A model generated the notes under the pieces. It had not been told where the DNA came from. It ran no database searches and was given only the letters and a program-made list of their open reading frames with translations. DNA of 64,000 bases from Gammaproteobacteria bacterium. Its GTDB lineage: Bacteria; Pseudomonadota; Gammaproteobacteria; VBWC01. Shown piece after piece: positions 37,192-47,300 of this stretch (positions are counted from its first letter, which is position 1; every line of letters begins with the position of its first letter). The position numbers and the translations under genes were made by a program. The stretch covers positions 335,905 to 399,904 of the forward strand of contig JAHFRU010000001.1 of the NCBI GenBank assembly GCA_023266115.1, read 5' to 3'.

Positions 37192-38001
37192 TTACTGGAA
37201 AAAGGCGCCGACGGCAGCATCGAGCGTTTCGCGTATGTCCGGATCATCGGTTATCGGGCGCACCAGCGCCATCATGCACGCCGCTTTCGGTTCGATGCCC
37301 TTGTTGATCAGGTTGCCGGCGTAGACGAGCAGCCGCGTCGAGATACCTTCGTCAAGCCCATGGCCCTTCAGGTTGCGCGCGCGATGCGCGATCTGCACCA
37401 GCTTGTGTGCCGTGTCGCTGTCGATGCCGGCCTCATGCGCAACCACTTCCGCCTCGATCGTCGTTTCCGGATAGGCGAAGTCGAGCGCGCCAAAACGCTG
37501 CTTGGTCGACTGCTTCAGATCCTTCATCAGATTCTGGTAGCCCGGGTTATAGGAGATCACCAGTTGAAAATCGGCATGCGCATTGACCAGCTCGCCTTTT
37601 TTGTCGAGCGGCAGCGTGCGGCGATGGTCGGTCAGCGGATGGATCACCACGGTGGTGTCCTGGCGCGCCTCGACGACTTCATCGAGATAGCAGATCGCGC
37701 CGAGGCGCGCCGCAACCGTCAGCGGGCCGTCCTGCCAGCGTGTACCGGTCGCGTCGAGCAGGAAGCGTCCGACCAGGTCCGAGGCGGTCATGTCCTCGTT
37801 GCAGGCGACCGTCACCAGCGGCCGTTTCAGTTTCCACGCCATGTATTCGACGAAGCGCGTCTTGCCGCATCCGGTCGGTCCCTTCAGCATGATCGGCATG
37901 CGCGCCGCGTAGGCGGCTTCGTAAAGCTTTACCTCGTCACCGACGGTGCGGTAATACGGTTCTTTTTTGATGTTGTACTGGTCGGAGTTGTTAGCACTCA
38001 T
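37192..38001 (-). CDS. cbbQ: CbbQ RuBisCO activase AAA+ ATPase
   Basis: A 269-residue MoxR-class AAA+ ATPase that forms hexameric rings and powers RuBisCO reactivation together with CbbO. Walker A is GPTGCGKTR at 41-49 and Walker B is [24 protein letters not shown] is a conserved NorQ/CbbQ segment. The ATG at 38001 ([10 protein letters not shown]) is preferred to 38016 because GACGGGTAAC is better placed. It is 147 bases downstream of cbbS with a hairpin terminator in between, so its expression is probably set by read-through or by its own promoter. Confidence 0.94.
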   Translation of the reverse strand: MSANNSDQYNIKKEPYYRTVGDEVKLYEAAYAARMPIMLKGPTGCGKTRFVEYMAWKLKRPLVTVACNEDMTASDLVGRFLLDATGTRWQDGPLTVAARLGAICYLDEVVEARQDTTVVIHPLTDHRRTLPLDKKGELVNAHADFQLVISYNPGYQNLMKDLKQSTKQRFGALDFAYPETTIEAEVVAHEAGIDSDTAHKLVQIAHRARNLKGHGLDEGISTRLLVYAGNLINKGIEPKAACMMALVRPITDDPDIRETLDAAVGAFFQ

Positions 38002-38092
38002 TTTGTTACCCGTCATGGATGGTTAATAACAAAAAGCCAAATGCTGGAAATTGTCCCGGGCAACCGTCACAGTGGCTGGCCGGTGCGGCCAT

Positions 38093-38129
38093 AAAAAAGG
38101 CCCCTGTCCGGAACAATCGGGCAGGGGCT
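38093..38129 (-). terminator. Hairpin with T-tract between cbbS and cbbQ
   Basis: On the minus strand the 7-bp stem GCCCCTG / CAGGGGC, with a 15-base loop, is followed by CTTTTTTA. This is a classical intrinsic terminator shape just after the cbbS stop. Because cbbQ and cbbO continue on the same strand, it is best read as an attenuator that makes more cbbLS than cbbQO mRNA. Confidence 0.75.
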
Positions 38130-38148
38130 TTCGGGGGTTACCGCGAGA

Positions 38149-38508
38149 TCAGGCCTTGATCGGACCGCGGTAAACGACCATCGCCGCGCCCTGCGATTGC
38201 GCGGAGTTGTCGTAGCCAACCAGCCGCACGTGGTTGTGCGGATGCGCCTTGTGACAGGCGTCGGCCTCGGCCAATATCCTGTCGACATTGGTTTCACCAA
38301 ACATCGGCAGCTTCCACATGTACCAGTAGTGATCAAAGGCATTTGCCGGTTCGGTGTGCTCGAGCGCCGGGTTCCAGCCCTTGCTGACAATGTATTCCAC
38401 CTGCTTGCGGATACCGGCCTTGTCCATCGGCGGCAGGTACGAAAACGTTTCAAACTTGCGGCTCGCCGTGTCGGTCAAGCTCGACTTGTAATCTTGCATC
38501 TCACTCAT
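38149..38508 (-). CDS. cbbS: RuBisCO small subunit, form I
   Basis: A 119-residue small subunit that caps the L8 core of RuBisCO. The family motifs are [32 protein letters not shown] and [12 protein letters not shown], with [14 protein letters not shown] at the end. The leader on the minus strand has GAGGTCGAAACA before the ATG at 38508. It is 66 bases downstream of cbbL. The absence of carboxysome genes and the presence of cbbQO fit the cytosolic (IAq-like) class, an inference rather than a phylogeny. Confidence 0.96.
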   Translation of the reverse strand: MSEMQDYKSSLTDTASRKFETFSYLPPMDKAGIRKQVEYIVSKGWNPALEHTEPANAFDHYWYMWKLPMFGETNVDRILAEADACHKAHPHNHVRLVGYDNSAQSQGAAMVVYRGPIKA

Positions 38509-38574
38509 TGTTTCGACCTCAATTTAATAACGTTGGCTGGATCCCGGATCGCGGGTGCGTCCGGGATGACTGCG

Positions 38575-39993
38575 TCACTTGTGGGCAACGTCAAGCTTGT
38601 CGACGGTGTCGAACTCGAACTTGATTTCCTTCCAGGTTTCCATCGCCATCTTCAGCTCGGGGCTGCTCTTCGCCGCATTGATCAGGATTTCCTTGCCTTC
38701 TTTTTCGATGGCGCGGCCCTGGTTACGCGCTTCAACACAGGCCTCGAGCGCGACGCGGTTGGCCGCCGCACCAGCCGCGTTACCCCACGGGTGGCCCAGC
38801 GTGCCGCCGCCGAACTGCAGGCAGGCGTCGTCGCCGAAGATCGCGACCAGCGCCGGCATGTGCCAGACGTGGATACCGCCGGAGGCGACCGGGAATACGC
38901 CGGGCATGGAGCCCCAGTCCTGATCAAAGAAGATACCGCGGGAGCGGTCTTCCTTGATGAACCTTTCGCGCATCAGGTCGATCCAGCCCAAGGTCGCGGC
39001 GCGGTCACCTTCCAGCTTGCCGACGACGGTGCCCGAGTGCAGGTGGTCACCACCGGACAGGCGCAGGATCTTGGCCAGCACGCGGAAGTGGATGCCGTGG
39101 TGCTTATCCCGGTCAATAACGGCGTGCATCGCGCGGTGGATGTGCAGCAGGACGCCATTGTTACGGCACCAGTTGGCCAAGCCTGTGTTGGCGCAGAAGC
39201 CGCCGGTGATATAGTCGTGCATGATGATCGGTGCGCCGATTTCCTTGGCGTACTCGGCACGTTTGTACATCTCTTCCGGGGTCGGCGCGGTCACGTTCAG
39301 GTAGTGGCCCTTGCGCTCGCCGGTTTCACGTTCGGCCTTGTGGATGGCTTCCATCACGAAGTCGAAGCGCTGGCGCCAGCGCATGAACGGCTGGCTGTTG
39401 ACGTTTTCGTCGTCCTTGGTCAGATCCAGACCACCGCGCAGACATTCGTAAACAGCGCGGCCGTAGTTCTTGGCGGACAGGCCGAGCTTGGGCTTGATCG
39501 TGCAACCGAGCAACGCGCGGCCGTACTTGTTGAGCATGTCGCGCTCGACCTGAATGCCGTGCGGCGGACCGCCGCAGGTCTTGACGTAGGCAATCGGGAA
39601 GCGCACGTCTTCCAGACGCAGTGCACGAATTGCCTTGAAGCCGAATACGTTACCGACCAGCGACGTGAATACGTTAACGACGGAGCCTTCCTCGAACAGG
39701 TCGATTGGATAGGCGATAAAGGCATAGAAACAGGTGTCGTCGCCCGGCACGTCCTCAATGCGATAGGCGCGGCCCTTGTAGTAGTCCAGATCGGTCAGCA
39801 GATCGGTCCAGACCGTCGTCCAGGTACCGGTCGATGATTCGGCGGCAACGGCGGCAGCCGCTTCTTCGCGCGGAACGCCGGCTTGCGGGGTGATCTTGAA
39901 GCAGGCCAGGATATCGGTGTCGTTCGGGGTGTAGTCGGGCATCCAGTATGTTTCACGGTAGTCTTTGACGCCCGCGTTATAAGTCTTCGCCAT
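38575..39993 (-). CDS. cbbL: RuBisCO large subunit, form I
   Basis: The 472-residue catalytic subunit that fixes CO2 onto ribulose-1,5-bisphosphate. The carbamylated lysine is Lys193 in [17 protein letters not shown]. Other active-site segments include [69 protein letters not shown] and [11 protein letters not shown]. The sequence resembles proteobacterial form IA. TAGGAGGAAGC precedes the ATG at 39993. Transcription starts in the 210-base gap to the divergent cbbR, which contains the candidate CbbR operator. It is followed by cbbS. Confidence 0.98.
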   Translation of the reverse strand: MAKTYNAGVKDYRETYWMPDYTPNDTDILACFKITPQAGVPREEAAAAVAAESSTGTWTTVWTDLLTDLDYYKGRAYRIEDVPGDDTCFYAFIAYPIDLFEEGSVVNVFTSLVGNVFGFKAIRALRLEDVRFPIAYVKTCGGPPHGIQVERDMLNKYGRALLGCTIKPKLGLSAKNYGRAVYECLRGGLDLTKDDENVNSQPFMRWRQRFDFVMEAIHKAERETGERKGHYLNVTAPTPEEMYKRAEYAKEIGAPIIMHDYITGGFCANTGLANWCRNNGVLLHIHRAMHAVIDRDKHHGIHFRVLAKILRLSGGDHLHSGTVVGKLEGDRAATLGWIDLMRERFIKEDRSRGIFFDQDWGSMPGVFPVASGGIHVWHMPALVAIFGDDACLQFGGGTLGHPWGNAAGAAANRVALEACVEARNQGRAIEKEGKEILINAAKSSPELKMAMETWKEIKFEFDTVDKLDVAHK

Positions 39994-40161
39994 TGCCAGC
40001 TTCCTCCTAAATAATAGAGATATATACGCCTGATCGGTGTACTGGTGGTTAGTAGTTGATAACTAAAGGGTCTATTCAGCGCTGTGTTCCTCGATGAACC
40101 GGCCCGGTTGTCTATCGCCAGCGGATTATCGGGGCCGATTGACATAAAGTAAATTCAATAA

Positions 40162-40179
40162 TTATGATATAAACCATAA
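40162..40179. promoter_or_regulatory. Candidate CbbR operator
   Basis: TTATGATATAAACCATAA is an inverted repeat (TTATG, 8 bases, CATAA) that contains the T-N11-A spacing expected for LysR-type regulators. It lies in the cbbL/cbbR divergent gap, about 25 bases before the cbbR start. A second AT-rich region (GACATAAAGTAAATTCAATAA at 40141-40161) adjoins it and may form a second half-site set. Confidence 0.55.
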
Positions 40180-40203
40180 GCTATATATTATCGATTGGCG
40201 TCC

Positions 40204-41118
40204 ATGCACCTAACCCTCAGGCAACTAAAGGTTTTTGCCGCCGTCGCGCGGCACCTGAACTACACGCGGGCGGCCGAAGAGATGCATCTGACCCAGCCGG
40301 CGGTCTCGATGCAGATCAAACAGCTGGAGAATAACGTCGGCCTGCCCCTTTTCGAGCAGATTGGCAAGCAGATATACCTGACGGAGGCGGGACGGGAGAT
40401 GTATCACTATAGTCGCGTGATCGCCCAGCAGCTCGAGGAAGCGGATACCGTCATCGATTCCCTGAAAGGTGTGCAGCGCGGCCGGCTCGCCATCGCGGTC
40501 GCGAGCACCGCGAACTATTTCGCACCACGCTTGCTGGCGACCTTCAGCGGAAGCCACACAGCGGTCACCATCAGTCTGGACGTGACCAATCGTGAAGGCC
40601 TGCTCAAGCAGCTCGAATCCAATGAAAAAGACCTGGTGATCATGGGACGCCCGCCGGCCCAGATGGATCTGGCCGCCGAGCCGTTTTTGGATAATCCGCT
40701 GGTAATTATTGCGTCGCCGGGACATGCGCTGGTCGGACGGCAGAATATTCCGCTGGCGGATTTGCAGCACGAAACGTTTGTTGTGCGAGAGCACGGTTCC
40801 GGAACACGTATCGCGATGGAACGCTTTTTTTCCGAGCAGGGTGTGCGTCTGGAAACCGGCATGGAAATGAGCAGTAACGAAGCGATCAAACAGGCCGTCC
40901 AGGCCGGCCTCGGTCTGGGTATTGTGTCGATGCACACCTTGGGCCTTGAACTGGAGACAAAACGGTTGGTGGTGCTGAATGTTCAGTCGTTCCCGATCAT
41001 GCGCCATTGGTATATCGTTCACTGGCGCGGGAAGCGGTTGTCGCCCGTGGCGCAGGCGTTCAAGGAGTTCGTCCTCAACGAGGGAGCGGGGTTAATTTCA
41101 GTTCCGGGGCAGGGCTAA
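40204..41118 (+). CDS. cbbR: CbbR LysR-type regulator
   Basis: A 304-residue LysR protein. The helix-turn-helix is in LRQLKVFAAVARHLNYTRAA then LTQPAVSMQIKQLEN, the usual CbbR form. The effector domain from about residue 90 (GRLAIAVASTANYFAPRLLA) is the one that senses RuBP or related metabolites in CbbR. It is divergent from cbbL, the hallmark position, and is expected to activate cbbLSQO and repress itself. The ATG at 40204 (MHLTLRQLKVF) is preferred to GTG 40195, which lies three codons earlier. Confidence 0.95.
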   Translation: MHLTLRQLKVFAAVARHLNYTRAAEEMHLTQPAVSMQIKQLENNVGLPLFEQIGKQIYLTEAGREMYHYSRVIAQQLEEADTVIDSLKGVQRGRLAIAVASTANYFAPRLLATFSGSHTAVTISLDVTNREGLLKQLESNEKDLVIMGRPPAQMDLAAEPFLDNPLVIIASPGHALVGRQNIPLADLQHETFVVREHGSGTRIAMERFFSEQGVRLETGMEMSSNEAIKQAVQAGLGLGIVSMHTLGLELETKRLVVLNVQSFPIMRHWYIVHWRGKRLSPVAQAFKEFVLNEGAGLISVPGQG

Positions 41119-41184
41119 CCCGTTAATTTTGTATTACGATATCGTGTGGCCGGTGACCAGGCCGGCGATCAGTCGTTGCACCGG

Positions 41185-41212
41185 TTGACAAAGAACGTAT
41201 CTGGCCTATCCT
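41185..41212 (+). promoter_or_regulatory. Sigma-70-like promoter before the exported metal-binding candidate
   Basis: TTGACA at 41185-41190 and TATCCT at 41207-41212, separated by 16 bases. The start codon at 41221 is only eight bases beyond the -10 box, so the transcript would be leaderless or nearly so if this promoter is used. Confidence 0.45.
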
Positions 41213-41220
41213 GAAAGGGC

Positions 41221-41589
41221 ATGAACCCCTCACGCAAAAGAACCCTTGGCGTCGTATTGATTGTTGCGCTGCTTGCTGCACAGGCCGGCAACGCATGGGC
41301 GATGCCCATGGTGGACAGCCATGTATCCAGTGCTGTGGATTATCCGGTGTCGATGATGGCGCATGATCATCATGATATGGAGGCCGGTAGCGCGCAGGAC
41401 GTCGCGATGTCCGACACTGGCTGCGATAAGCAAACGTCCAGTAGTTGCCTGTCCTGCGGTCACTGTGTTGCGGTTTTGATGGTGTTTGGCATGGTTGCCG
41501 ACAAGCAGGCGCCGCCGCATTCCGATCGTACTAATCCTGCCGTCACATCCATCACGCGAATTCACTTCAAACCCCCGCGTTCCGTCTGA
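41221..41589 (+). CDS. Exported small protein with Cys/His metal-binding candidate motif
   Basis: A 122-residue product. The signal peptide is MNPSRKRTLGVVLIVALLAA, with cleavage probably after NAWA. The mature part has clustered His/Met (MMAHDHHDMEAG) and the cluster CLSCGHC, followed by a hydrophobic AVLMVFGMV. The layout resembles short DUF2946-type proteins found upstream of cus and czc operons. It precedes cusC by 204 bases on the same strand, suggesting a role in copper or silver sensing or binding. The function is inferred from position and residues only. Confidence 0.78.
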   Translation: MNPSRKRTLGVVLIVALLAAQAGNAWAMPMVDSHVSSAVDYPVSMMAHDHHDMEAGSAQDVAMSDTGCDKQTSSSCLSCGHCVAVLMVFGMVADKQAPPHSDRTNPAVTSITRIHFKPPRSV

Positions 41590-41793
41590 TCACTTCGGCG
41601 CCGTGCTGATTTAACCGGCGCGTCGGTACTGTTTCCGTGCCGGTCTTTGCCTGTTCGTTACAGATTGTTGCAGGCGTTCTTGTCGAGCGCCGATCTGCGG
41701 TTTTCTCATCCCGATCAATCGGGACGTGTCACCCGTGGGTACGCAGGCCGCAGCGCCACGAACACAGCAACTGTGGTCTCAAGGAGTTGGTCG

Positions 41794-43056
41794 ATGAAAT
41801 TCATCGTTAACGGAACCGCTGTTGGTCTGGTTGCCGCAGCGCTTTCCGGTCTTTTTCTCACCGGCCCGCCAGGCGCGAGTGCCGCCGAGGCGTCAAATGC
41901 CGTGCTGGATATCGATCAGGCGGTGCAGACGGCGCTTGCCAATAATCCCGGGTGGGCCGCGACGCGGGCCCAGGCCCTGGCGACGGCGGAAATACCGGAG
42001 CAGGCCGGCGCGCTGCCCGATCCGTGGTTGACGGCGGAACCGGGCCGCGCGGACATGAGTCAGCTGAAGATCGGCATCACTCAGGCGCTGCCGTATCCCG
42101 GCAAACGGAATCTTGCCCGGCAGGCGGCCGAATATCGGGCCGAGGCAGCCGGCTTCGAAGCGACCGAAGGCGCGCTGGTACTGACTGCTCAGGTGAAACA
42201 GGTATGGTGGCGACTGTTTACGATTGATCGCGCGCTGGAGATACATCATCGCAATCTTGACGTCATGCGCCGGCTGATCCGCGTCGCGGAAACACGCTAT
42301 CGCGTTGGACAGGGGTTGCAGCAGGATGTACTTCTGGCGCAACTGGAGTTGTCGAAGCTTTTTGAGGAGGAGATCGGCCTTGACGGCGAACGTCGTGTTG
42401 CTGTCGCGAAACTTAACGCATTGCTTGACCGCTCTCCGGCGACGCCGGTCAGTCTGCCTGTGCAGACAAACGAGAATCTTCCGTTGGTGGCGCAGGAGCA
42501 AACGCTGATCGATCGGGCGCTCGCTACTCGTCCGCTGCTGGCTGCACAGCAGCGGCAGGTCGATGCCGCTGCCGCGCAGGCCGACCTCGCGCGCAAGGAC
42601 TACCGTCCTGATTTCATGGTGGGCGCCAATTACGAGTGGCGCGACGGCAGTACGGACATGAAAAGCGCGATGTTTGCAATGAGTCTGCCGTTGCGACCGG
42701 GCAGCCGGCAGGATCGTGTCGTGAGTCAACGTAACGCGGAACTGTTGATGCAGCGCTACGGACTCCAGGATCTTGAGGCGCGACTCGCAGCGGATGTAGC
42801 GGCCGCGCGTGCCGATTACGAGCGCGCCCGCGAGCAGGTGGGTTTGGTCAAAAACGGTGTATTGCCGCAGGCGTCGCTGATGGTCGCATCGATGCTCGCC
42901 GGCTACCAGGTGGGCAAGGTGGATTTTCTTAATCTTGCCGGGGCCCAGATCACCGTATTCGAATACGAGATCCGTTACTGGCGGGCGTTAGGCGACGCAT
43001 GGACCGCGCTGGCGCAGCTGATCGCAACGGTAGGCGAGGAGCAGGTGTATGAATAG
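41794..43056 (+). CDS. cusC: CusC-type outer-membrane efflux channel (TolC family)
   Basis: A 420-residue outer-membrane factor for the tripartite Cu(I)/Ag(I) exporter. A signal peptide (MKFIVNGTAVGLVAAALSGL) is followed by the OEP repeats: AVQTALANNPGWAATRAQAL, then GITQALPYPGKRNLARQAAE, and a second long helical repeat near residue 290. AAGGAG precedes ATG 41794. It is shorter than typical CusC (about 450), as in many CzcC-type heavy-metal channels, and lacks an obvious lipobox. It overlaps cusB by 8 bases. Confidence 0.92.
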   Translation: MKFIVNGTAVGLVAAALSGLFLTGPPGASAAEASNAVLDIDQAVQTALANNPGWAATRAQALATAEIPEQAGALPDPWLTAEPGRADMSQLKIGITQALPYPGKRNLARQAAEYRAEAAGFEATEGALVLTAQVKQVWWRLFTIDRALEIHHRNLDVMRRLIRVAETRYRVGQGLQQDVLLAQLELSKLFEEEIGLDGERRVAVAKLNALLDRSPATPVSLPVQTNENLPLVAQEQTLIDRALATRPLLAAQQRQVDAAAAQADLARKDYRPDFMVGANYEWRDGSTDMKSAMFAMSLPLRPGSRQDRVVSQRNAELLMQRYGLQDLEARLAADVAAARADYERAREQVGLVKNGVLPQASLMVASMLAGYQVGKVDFLNLAGAQITVFEYEIRYWRALGDAWTALAQLIATVGEEQVYE

Positions 43057-44392
43057 ACAGATTTTCGTTGTCGCGCTGTTGACTCTCGCGCTCGGTGCCG
43101 CTGGCGGTTACCGGTTCGCACGGATGGATACGTCGCACGATATCGCGGCATCCCAACCGTTGCCACCGGCTACGCGGCAGCCGCTGTTTTACCGCCACCC
43201 GATGAAACCCGAGATTACGTCGCCGGTGCCGGTGAAGGACAACATGAACATGGACTATATCCCCGTCTACGCGGACGACGCACCGGGTCCCGCCGGGACA
43301 GTGAAAATCGATCCGGTCACCGTGCAGAACATCGGCGTGCGTACCGCGCGCGCAGAACGGCGGACGATGGGCAATACCATCCGCGCAGTCGGCCGGGTCG
43401 ATTACAACGAGGAACGTCTGGCTCGGCTCAATCCCAAGACCGAGGGTTGGGTGGACAAGCTGATGGTCTCCACGACCGGGGAGCGCGTGCGCCGTGGCAC
43501 GGTGCTGCTCAGCCTGTATTCCCCGCAACTGGTGACCGCGCAACAGGAGTATCTGCTCGCGCTGCAGAATCGCGCGGCGCTGAAGGACAGCGCCTCCCCG
43601 GAGCTGCAACGCAATGCGCAACAACTGGTGGACGCAGCGCGCGGCCGTCTTGAACTGCTCGACATGCCCGAGCATCAAATCCTCAAACTTGAACGCAGCA
43701 AAGAGGTGATGAAGAATCTGCACATCCACTCGCCCTTCGACGGTGTCGTGGTCAGTATCGGCGCACGGCCCGGTCAATTCGTCACTCCGGGTACCGAGTT
43801 GTACCAGATCGCCAATCTCGATCGCCTGTGGGTATACGTGGATATCTATGAAAACGAATTGCCGTGGGTGCGCGTTGGCGACAGCGCCGAGATGCGCGTC
43901 AATGCGGCGCCGGGCCGCGTCTTTGAGGGCAAGGTGACCTATCTGTATCCGATGCTGGACGCGAAGACACGCACGGCGCGTCTGCGTCTCGAGTTTTCCA
44001 ATAGCGACAGGCTGCTAAAGCCCGAGATGTTCGCCGAGGTGACGGTGCGCGGCGGACGCACGCTGAATGCCATCGCCATTCCGAGTGAGGCAGTGGTGCG
44101 TTCCGGTATACGCGAACAGGTATACATCGTGCGCACGCCCGGCAAGTTCGAGCCGCGTGAGGTGCAGCCCGGCGTCAGCGCCGACGGATGGACCGAGATT
44201 CGCGCCGGCGTGAGTGTTGATGACGTCGTGGTGACGTCGGCGCAGTTCCTGATCGATTCCGAATCGAAGCTGCGCGAAGCGGTCGGCAAGATGCGTGAAC
44301 CCGCGCCGGTTGCGGCGCCGGCGGCCGCGCTCGATATGTCGGACATGGATATGGGCAACGCCGGCGTCGCCGGGGGCCAGCCATCGCCATGA
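43049..44392 (+). CDS. cusB: CusB-type periplasmic adaptor (RND membrane-fusion protein)
   Basis: A 447-residue membrane-fusion protein that hands Cu(I)/Ag(I) to the RND pump. An N-terminal anchor (VVALLTLALGAAGGYRF) is followed by the CusB N-terminal metal segment FYRHPMKPEITSPVPVKDNM then MDYIPVYAD, where methionines take the place of cysteines. Barrel-sandwich and alpha-hairpin regions follow (ERLARLNPKTEGWVDKLMVS; SPFDGVVVSIGARPGQFVTP). The C-terminus is Met-rich (DMSDMDMG). It overlaps cusC (8 bases) and cusA (4 bases), so translation is coupled. Confidence 0.95.
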   Translation: MNRQIFVVALLTLALGAAGGYRFARMDTSHDIAASQPLPPATRQPLFYRHPMKPEITSPVPVKDNMNMDYIPVYADDAPGPAGTVKIDPVTVQNIGVRTARAERRTMGNTIRAVGRVDYNEERLARLNPKTEGWVDKLMVSTTGERVRRGTVLLSLYSPQLVTAQQEYLLALQNRAALKDSASPELQRNAQQLVDAARGRLELLDMPEHQILKLERSKEVMKNLHIHSPFDGVVVSIGARPGQFVTPGTELYQIANLDRLWVYVDIYENELPWVRVGDSAEMRVNAAPGRVFEGKVTYLYPMLDAKTRTARLRLEFSNSDRLLKPEMFAEVTVRGGRTLNAIAIPSEAVVRSGIREQVYIVRTPGKFEPREVQPGVSADGWTEIRAGVSVDDVVVTSAQFLIDSESKLREAVGKMREPAPVAAPAAALDMSDMDMGNAGVAGGQPSP

Positions 44393-47300
44393 TCAACGCG
44401 ATTATCGACGCGGCCCTGCGTAACCGTTTCCAGGTATGGCTTGCCACGTTATTGCTGGTTGCCGCCGGCGTCTGGGCGTTGCGCACGCTGCCGCTGGACG
44501 CGATACCCGATCTTTCCGATGTGCAGGTGATAGTGTTTACCGACTACGCCGGTCAGTCGCCGCAGGTCGTCGAGGATCAGGTGACCTATCCGCTCACAAC
44601 GGCATTGCTTGCAGTGCCGCATGCCAAGGTTGTGCGCGGCTACTCGCTGTTCGGCATGTCGTTCGTCTATATTATTTTCTCCGATGGCACAGATCTGTAC
44701 TGGGCGCGCACGCGCGTGCTGGAGTACCTGAACTACGTGCGTGACCGGCTGCCGCAGGGCGTGAACCCGACGCTGGGTCCCGATGCGACCGGCGTCGGCT
44801 GGGTGTATGAGTACGCGCTGGTGGACACGAGCGGGCAGCACGACCTGGCGCAACTGCGCTCGTTGCAGGACTGGTTCCTGCGTTACCAGTTGCAGACCGT
44901 GCCAGGCATCGCCGAGGTCGCGTCCATCGGCGGTTACGTCAAGCAATACCAGGTCGAGGTCGACCCGCGGCTGTTGGCGTCATACAACATTCCGCTGGAT
45001 AAGGTGCGTGCGGCCATCGCCCGCTCGAACAGCGACGTCGGCGGCCGCGTCATCGAGCTTGCCGAAACCGAGTACATGGTGCGCGGGCGCGGCTATCTCA
45101 ACGGTATCGCCGATCTGGAAGGTATTCCGCTCGACGTCAACGCACGCGGCGTGCCGGTACGGTTGCGCGACATCGCCACGATCCACCTCGGCCCCGAGCT
45201 GCGTCGCGGCATCGCCGAACTTAACGGCGAGGGCGAGGTGGCGGGCGGCGTGGTAATCATGCGTTACGGCGAGAATGCGCTGGCGGTGATCCGTCAGGTG
45301 CGTGCGAAACTCGCGGCGCTGGCGACTAGCCTGCCGGCTGGTATCGAGATCGTGCCTGTCTATGACCGTGGCGCGCTGATCGAACGCGCGGTCGGCACGT
45401 TAAGGCGCGCGCTGATCGAGGAGTCCATCGTCGTGGCACTGGTGTGCATGTTGTTTCTGTTGCATGTGCGTTCGGCACTGGTCGCGATTGTGTCGTTACC
45501 GCTGGGTATCCTGGCGGCGCTGCTGATCATGCGCTGGCAGGGTATCAATGCCAACATCATGTCGCTCGGCGGCATCGCCATCGCGATCGGCGCGATGGTC
45601 GACGGTGCGATCGTGATGATCGAGAACGCCCACAAACATCTTGAACGTACAGCGCGCGACAAAGGCGACGCGTTGAACAACGGCGAGCGCTGGCAGGCGT
45701 GCAGCGCCGCGGCGCGCGAGGTCGGGCCGGCGCTGTTCTTCTCGCTGCTGATCATCACCGTGTCTTTTTTTCCGGTGTTTACACTGCAGGCACAGGAAGG
45801 CCGGTTGTTTGCGCCGCTGGCTTACACCAAGAGCTATGCGATGGCGGCCGCGGCGGTGCTGGCGATCACGCTGGTGCCCGTGCTGATGGGTTACTTTATC
45901 CGTGGCCGGATATTGCCCGAGGCGAACAATCCGATCAGTCGCGCATTGCATCTGCTGCACGCTCCAGTGCTGGATCTTGCGCTGCGGTGGCGCAGCATTA
46001 CCATCGCGCTGGCGGTGGTAATGCTAGCGGTTACCGCCTATCCGGCCGCAAAGCTCGGCAGCGAGTTCATGCCGCCGCTCGACGAAGGCGACATACTCTA
46101 TATGCCGACGATGTTTCCCGGTGCATCCATCACCAAGGCGCGGGAGATTGTGCAGCAGACCGACAATATTCTGAAGACCTTTCCCGAGGTGCGTTCTGTG
46201 TTCGGCAAGGTCGGGCGCGCCGAGACCGCGACCGACATGGCGCCGCTGTCGATGCTGGAAACCACGGTGCAATTAACGGCACGTGAGCAGTGGCCACAGC
46301 CGGCCAAGACCATCGAGCAGCTGGTACAGGAGATGGATGCGGCGATCCGCTTTCCCGGTGTGACCAACGCGTGGACGTCGCCGATCAAGAATCGCATCGA
46401 TATGCTGGCTACCGGCATCAAGACGCCGGTTGGTATCAAGGTCAGTGGCCCCGATCTCAATGTGTTACAGGATATGGTGACACGCATCGAGCAGGCACTG
46501 AAGGAACTACCCCAAACCCGCTCCGCCTTTGGTGACCGCGCCGTCGGCGGTTATTACCTGGACTTCGACATCCAGCGCGAACAGGCGGCGCGCTACGGGC
46601 TGACGGTCGGTGACATTCAGGACGTGATCCAGACCGCCATCGGCGGTATGAACGTCACGCAGACGGTTGAAGGCCTGGAGCGCTATCCGGTGAACCTGCG
46701 CTATCCGCGCGAGCTGCGCGACAACCCGGAACAGTTGCAGCGGGTGCTGATCCCGACGCCGACCGGCGCGCAGATTCCGTTATCGCTGGTCGCCGATCTG
46801 AAGCTGCGACGCGGTCCGCCGGATATCAAGAGCGAGAACGCGCGGCCCAATGCGTGGATCTACGTTGACATACGCACGTCCGATATCGGCGGTTATATCG
46901 CGCGGGCGCGGGAAGCGGTGGCGCGTGAGGTCGCGATGCCGCCCGGATATACGCTCGCTTGGTCCGGGCAGTACGAATACATGGAGCGCGCCGCGCAACG
47001 GCTCCGGATAGTGGTGCCGGCTACGCTGCTTATTATTTTTGTGCTGTTGTACTGGAACTTCCGCAACTTCATCGCGCCGCTGGTCGTGATGCTGTCGATC
47101 CCGTTTGCGTTAATCGGCGGCGTCTGGCTGGTCTATCTGCTCGGCTACAACCTGTCGGTCGCGGTCGCCGTCGGTTTTATCGCGCTTGCCGGTGTGGCCG
47201 CCGAGATCGGCGTACTGGTGCTGACCTTCATCGATCATGAAGTGGCGCGCCGCCGCGCCGCAAGCGACACGGTGCCGGATCTCGCGATGTTCATGGTCGC

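Noticed and set aside
38197..39837. 546-codon frame antisense to cbbL and cbbS
   Set aside because: Shadow of the RuBisCO genes, crossing both of them.
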